This document shows positions 61,552 through 64,000 of a DNA stretch of 64,000 nucleotides, piece by piece. Position numbers and translations under genes: made by a program. The stretch comes from Shinella kummerowiae (GTDB taxonomy: Bacteria > Pseudomonadota > Alphaproteobacteria > Rhizobiales > Rhizobiaceae). Under the pieces are notes generated by a model, which made no database searches, had not been told where the DNA came from, and saw only the letters and a program-made list of their open reading frames with translations. The first letter of the stretch is position 1. Each line of letters opens with the position of its first letter. The stretch spans positions 1 to 64,000 of the forward strand of contig NZ_WUMK01000009.1 in NCBI RefSeq assembly GCF_009827055.1, in the 5' to 3' direction.

Positions 61552-64000
61552 TCACGCTATCCCTGGCATCGCTCCGCCATCGTCCACCACCACGGCCGCA
61601 GGTGGGGCGATGCCGAGCCGCGTCTTCAGGTCGGCCAGCAGCCGGGCGATGTCGTCCGGGCGTGGCGCGGACGGTTTTTTCGGATCCGGTTCGGCAAGCG
61701 CGCGCCAGGCTGCATGAAAACCGAGGGCCCGATAGGCCTCCATCTGCTCTTCGGAAAAGAACTGGTCGCCGGTGGTCTCGTGCGGGAAGGCTGGGAAGCG
61801 GCGCTCGTAGTCGAGAACATAGTCCGGCTCGTCGCCCGTGGCGATCGCCTTGATGTAGAGCAGGACGCCCTTCTCGCCCGCGCCATAGTCGATTTCGCCG
61901 ATCGCAAAATGGCAATCGTGGGCAGGCGACGCCTCCGGGATATATTGCTCGCGGCTTGCATTGCGGCTGAGGGCGGCGACGCGCACCGGCTGCCATTTGA
62001 TATCGATGCGCACGCCGAGATCGATGCGCGCAAAACGCTCGGCATCGACAAGGGCACCGAAGGTCATCGCCGGATCGGCCTCGGCGTCAGCCACGATGAT
62101 GACACGGCACTTGCGTTTCAGGAGCTGATAGAGACCGATATTGTCGATATGCCCGCCGTCGGTGAGATAGACCTTGGCCGCATCACCCGACAGCAGCCCG
62201 AAGGATTCCGCCACCAGATAGGCGCGGAAGAAATCGTACCAGCGCCGGTATTTCAGCCCAAGCCCTCCTTGGATGTTCTGCTGCGGCTGGGTCTCTATGA
62301 AGCGAGGATTGAGCATCCAGTAGCCGAGACGCAGGTTCAGCAGCGCCAGCGTAGGGCGTAGCAAACCAATCTGCACCCGCCCCATGCTGGACGATACCGC
62401 CGCGCCGGAAATCGCAACAGCCGTCGCCAGATCGAATTTTTGCGGCTTGTCCGGCAGTGAACTGGTAGGGACGTAGCCGGTCAGGTCGCTGCCGACAAAG
62501 TTGCGGGAGAAAAGGAAGAACTCCGCATTGCGCCCGCGCTTGGCCGGATCCGGCCTGCGAGGGTTCCGGCCAGTTTTCTTGGTGTCAACAATGCCGGCAG
62601 CCGATGCCCCGGGTTGCACATTCCTCTTCTGGTCAAGCTGAAAGATGGTGCGTTGCCGTGCATTCAAGGTCGTGTTGATCAGCAGATAGGGTGCTTTTTC
62701 CTCGTTGAGATCGGCAAGAGGAAGCGGTTTTGTGCGCTCAAGATCCGCCCCCAGCCGAAAGGCAACGCTGAGCCGCTCACGGTAGAGCCGGTGAAGGCCG
62801 TTGGCGTTCTCGGAAAAATTGATCGTCAGCATCAGCACGATCGCGGTTGCGAGCAGGTAGACCTCCACGAGGTCGTACCCCTTGCCATTCTGCCTGGTTA
62901 CAATAGCGGCCGCGATCAGGAAGGCGATGGCCACGACGAGGCTGATAGCGCCCCTTGCAGTCTTGCGCTTGTTCGCAGCCATCAAGTCGAAAAAGACCCG
63001 CAGCGTGTCGCGCCCTTCCTTGCGCAGGACGAAGACGAAAAACTCCCAGAGAAGCAGCACACCGACCGCGACCCACAAGGTGCTGGCCAGGGAATCGTCC
63101 GCCAGAAAGCCCGGCCTAAGAGAGTAATGGCCTTTTGTCGTCCCGAACCAGTCCGCAATGCCCCACAGCGACAGCGCCAGATAAGCGGCGTAGATCAACA
63201 AGGGCACGATCAGGCCGGCAGCCATGAAAGCGCCTTTCGAGGCGACGGCCCGTAGCTTGACGGCGATGTTCGCATCCTTCAGCGCCTTCTGAATCCAGTC
63301 CACCAGCGTCGTCCGCAATCCGGCCGTCATCACGGCGAAGGCGCCGAGAACGGCCGCGATGGTGGGCACCGTGGTTTGGTGCACCGCGCTCCGGGTCAGA
63401 TAGTCGTGCAGCAGCGCAAGGACCGGGCCTTGCGCCTCTGCCACAAAGGTGGCGATGGTGACCCCGATGAGCCTTGCGGACCATTTCGTGCCGCGTGAGC
63501 GGACCTCACGGTCGCTCATCTCCCCCTTGATGCCGTGCCGTTCCGGCAAGGATCGCCAGAGCCCCCAAAGCAGAAGATAGAGGAACGTCATGACCGCCAG
63601 GAGCAGCGTCGCGACGAAAGGAAACTCACACCAAGACGACGAAGCGCATGTCATGCTGCCGAAAGACAATGGTGGTGCAAGGACCTGGAAGAAAATGCTG
63701 CGCTGAAGGTCCTGCGTGACGGGATTGGCGATCACGGTGACCGCAGCGAGCGGCATGATCAGCGCAAGCACGAGAAAGGCATTGACGGCAATACCCCGCA
63801 GGATGATCGCCAACGAGGGCAATATGTCGGCCATACCGCGGGGAATGAGATAGCGGCTATGGTCCCTTATGTGGCTGACCGGCTCACTGTCACGCACATC
63901 GTCGCTGCTGGCTGGCGTCGTGGCGAGGTTGCCGCCCTGCTCATGCGCGTCGGTTGTCTTGGAAAACGGGAACTGCCCCTCGGTTCCGGCACGACTCATG
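61552..64000 (-). CDS. Patatin-like membrane protein, 5' end beyond window
   Basis: The visible 815 residues start at the last ATG before the edge (63999), but the protein probably continues upstream. The sequence from HSRYLIPRGMADILPS onward corresponds to the middle and C-terminus of large patatin-like membrane proteins. Several membrane segments lie at about residues 65-370. The C-terminal part has TAVAISGAAVSSSMG, and YLTDGGHIDNIGLYQLLKRK with the DGG motif of the patatin catalytic Asp. The Gly-rich oxyanion and GxSxG nucleophile motifs are not seen here and would be upstream. Lipid acyl hydrolase activity is inferred. Confidence 0.75.
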   Translation of the reverse strand, partial: MSRAGTEGQFPFSKTTDAHEQGGNLATTPASSDDVRDSEPVSHIRDHSRYLIPRGMADILPSLAIILRGIAVNAFLVLALIMPLAAVTVIANPVTQDLQRSIFFQVLAPPLSFGSMTCASSSWCEFPFVATLLLAVMTFLYLLLWGLWRSLPERHGIKGEMSDREVRSRGTKWSARLIGVTIATFVAEAQGPVLALLHDYLTRSAVHQTTVPTIAAVLGAFAVMTAGLRTTLVDWIQKALKDANIAVKLRAVASKGAFMAAGLIVPLLIYAAYLALSLWGIADWFGTTKGHYSLRPGFLADDSLASTLWVAVGVLLLWEFFVFVLRKEGRDTLRVFFDLMAANKRKTARGAISLVVAIAFLIAAAIVTRQNGKGYDLVEVYLLATAIVLMLTINFSENANGLHRLYRERLSVAFRLGADLERTKPLPLADLNEEKAPYLLINTTLNARQRTIFQLDQKRNVQPGASAAGIVDTKKTGRNPRRPDPAKRGRNAEFFLFSRNFVGSDLTGYVPTSSLPDKPQKFDLATAVAISGAAVSSSMGRVQIGLLRPTLALLNLRLGYWMLNPRFIETQPQQNIQGGLGLKYRRWYDFFRAYLVAESFGLLSGDAAKVYLTDGGHIDNIGLYQLLKRKCRVIIVADAEADPAMTFGALVDAERFARIDLGVRIDIKWQPVRVAALSRNASREQYIPEASPAHDCHFAIGEIDYGAGEKGVLLYIKAIATGDEPDYVLDYERRFPAFPHETTGDQFFSEEQMEAYRALGFHAAWRALAEPDPKKPSAPRPDDIARLLADLKTRLGIAPPAAVVVDDGGAMPGIA

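Overview
The window is GC-rich chromosomal DNA with densely packed, mostly ordinary housekeeping and accessory genes of an alphaproteobacterium, most probably Rhizobiaceae (a Shinella, Ensifer or Rhizobium relative). The pointers are the choline operon order betI-betC-betB-betA, a rhizobial-type (class 3) asparaginase, split methylmalonyl-CoA mutase subunits, a Tat-exported repetitive protein typical of Rhizobiales, and two families of short intergenic palindromic repeats familiar from this order. No rRNA, tRNA, prophage, transposase or CRISPR array was seen.\n\nLayout. 0.1-8.3 kb: class IV aminotransferase, zinc alcohol dehydrogenase, haloacid dehalogenase, trans-aconitate methyltransferase, a LysR regulator divergent from an MFS exporter plus aldo/keto reductase, and a second MFS protein. 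8.4-17.5 kb: a small glycine-rich protein, a HerA-like ATPase, a tiny secreted Tyr/Lys-rich peptide, a chemoreceptor ending in NWEEF, the Ohr/OhrR peroxide pair, a membrane histidine kinase with a FixL-like PAS domain and its single-domain response regulator, and an L,D-transpeptidase. 17.7-26.3 kb: methylmalonyl-CoA mutase (two subunits), glutathionyl-hydroquinone reductase, an ATP-dependent DNA ligase with its metallo-beta-lactamase exonuclease partner, and a MarR regulator. 26.4-35.3 kb: a PAS-GAF-GGDEF-EAL protein, a beta-helix Tat protein, a copper-type operon (Cys-rich protein, PepSY membrane protein, PCuAC chaperone), a GST and a GcvA-like regulator. 35.4-50.5 kb: DUF4198 protein behind a metalloregulator-like palindrome, VOC protein, DeoR regulator, HigBA toxin-antitoxin, asparaginase, SigJ-type ECF sigma factor divergent from an AhpD-like protein, MFS transporter, two more c-di-GMP proteins, quinone oxidoreductase, and HdeD-CrcB-EamA. 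50.7-61.2 kb: betICBA, a HasA-like RTX protein, and cysH-cysD-cysN. The right edge cuts a large patatin-like membrane protein.\n\nHow genes work together. betC, betB and betA convert choline sulfate to choline and then glycine betaine under BetI, whose palindromic operator precedes it. cysH/D/N activate and reduce sulfate. Three c-di-GMP enzymes, one chemoreceptor and one histidine kinase give a strong signalling component. Several regulators sit next to visible palindromes that are likely their own operators.\n\nMost interesting points: (1) the sigma factor and the AhpD-like gene are separated by two mirror-image ECF-type promoters whose -10 elements form one 16-bp palindrome; (2) a secreted protein joins a HasA-like hemophore domain to RTX calcium-binding repeats; (3) the histidine kinase PAS domain keeps the FixL heme-ligand His and the distal Arg; (4) one intergenic repeat family always occurs here as inverted pairs.
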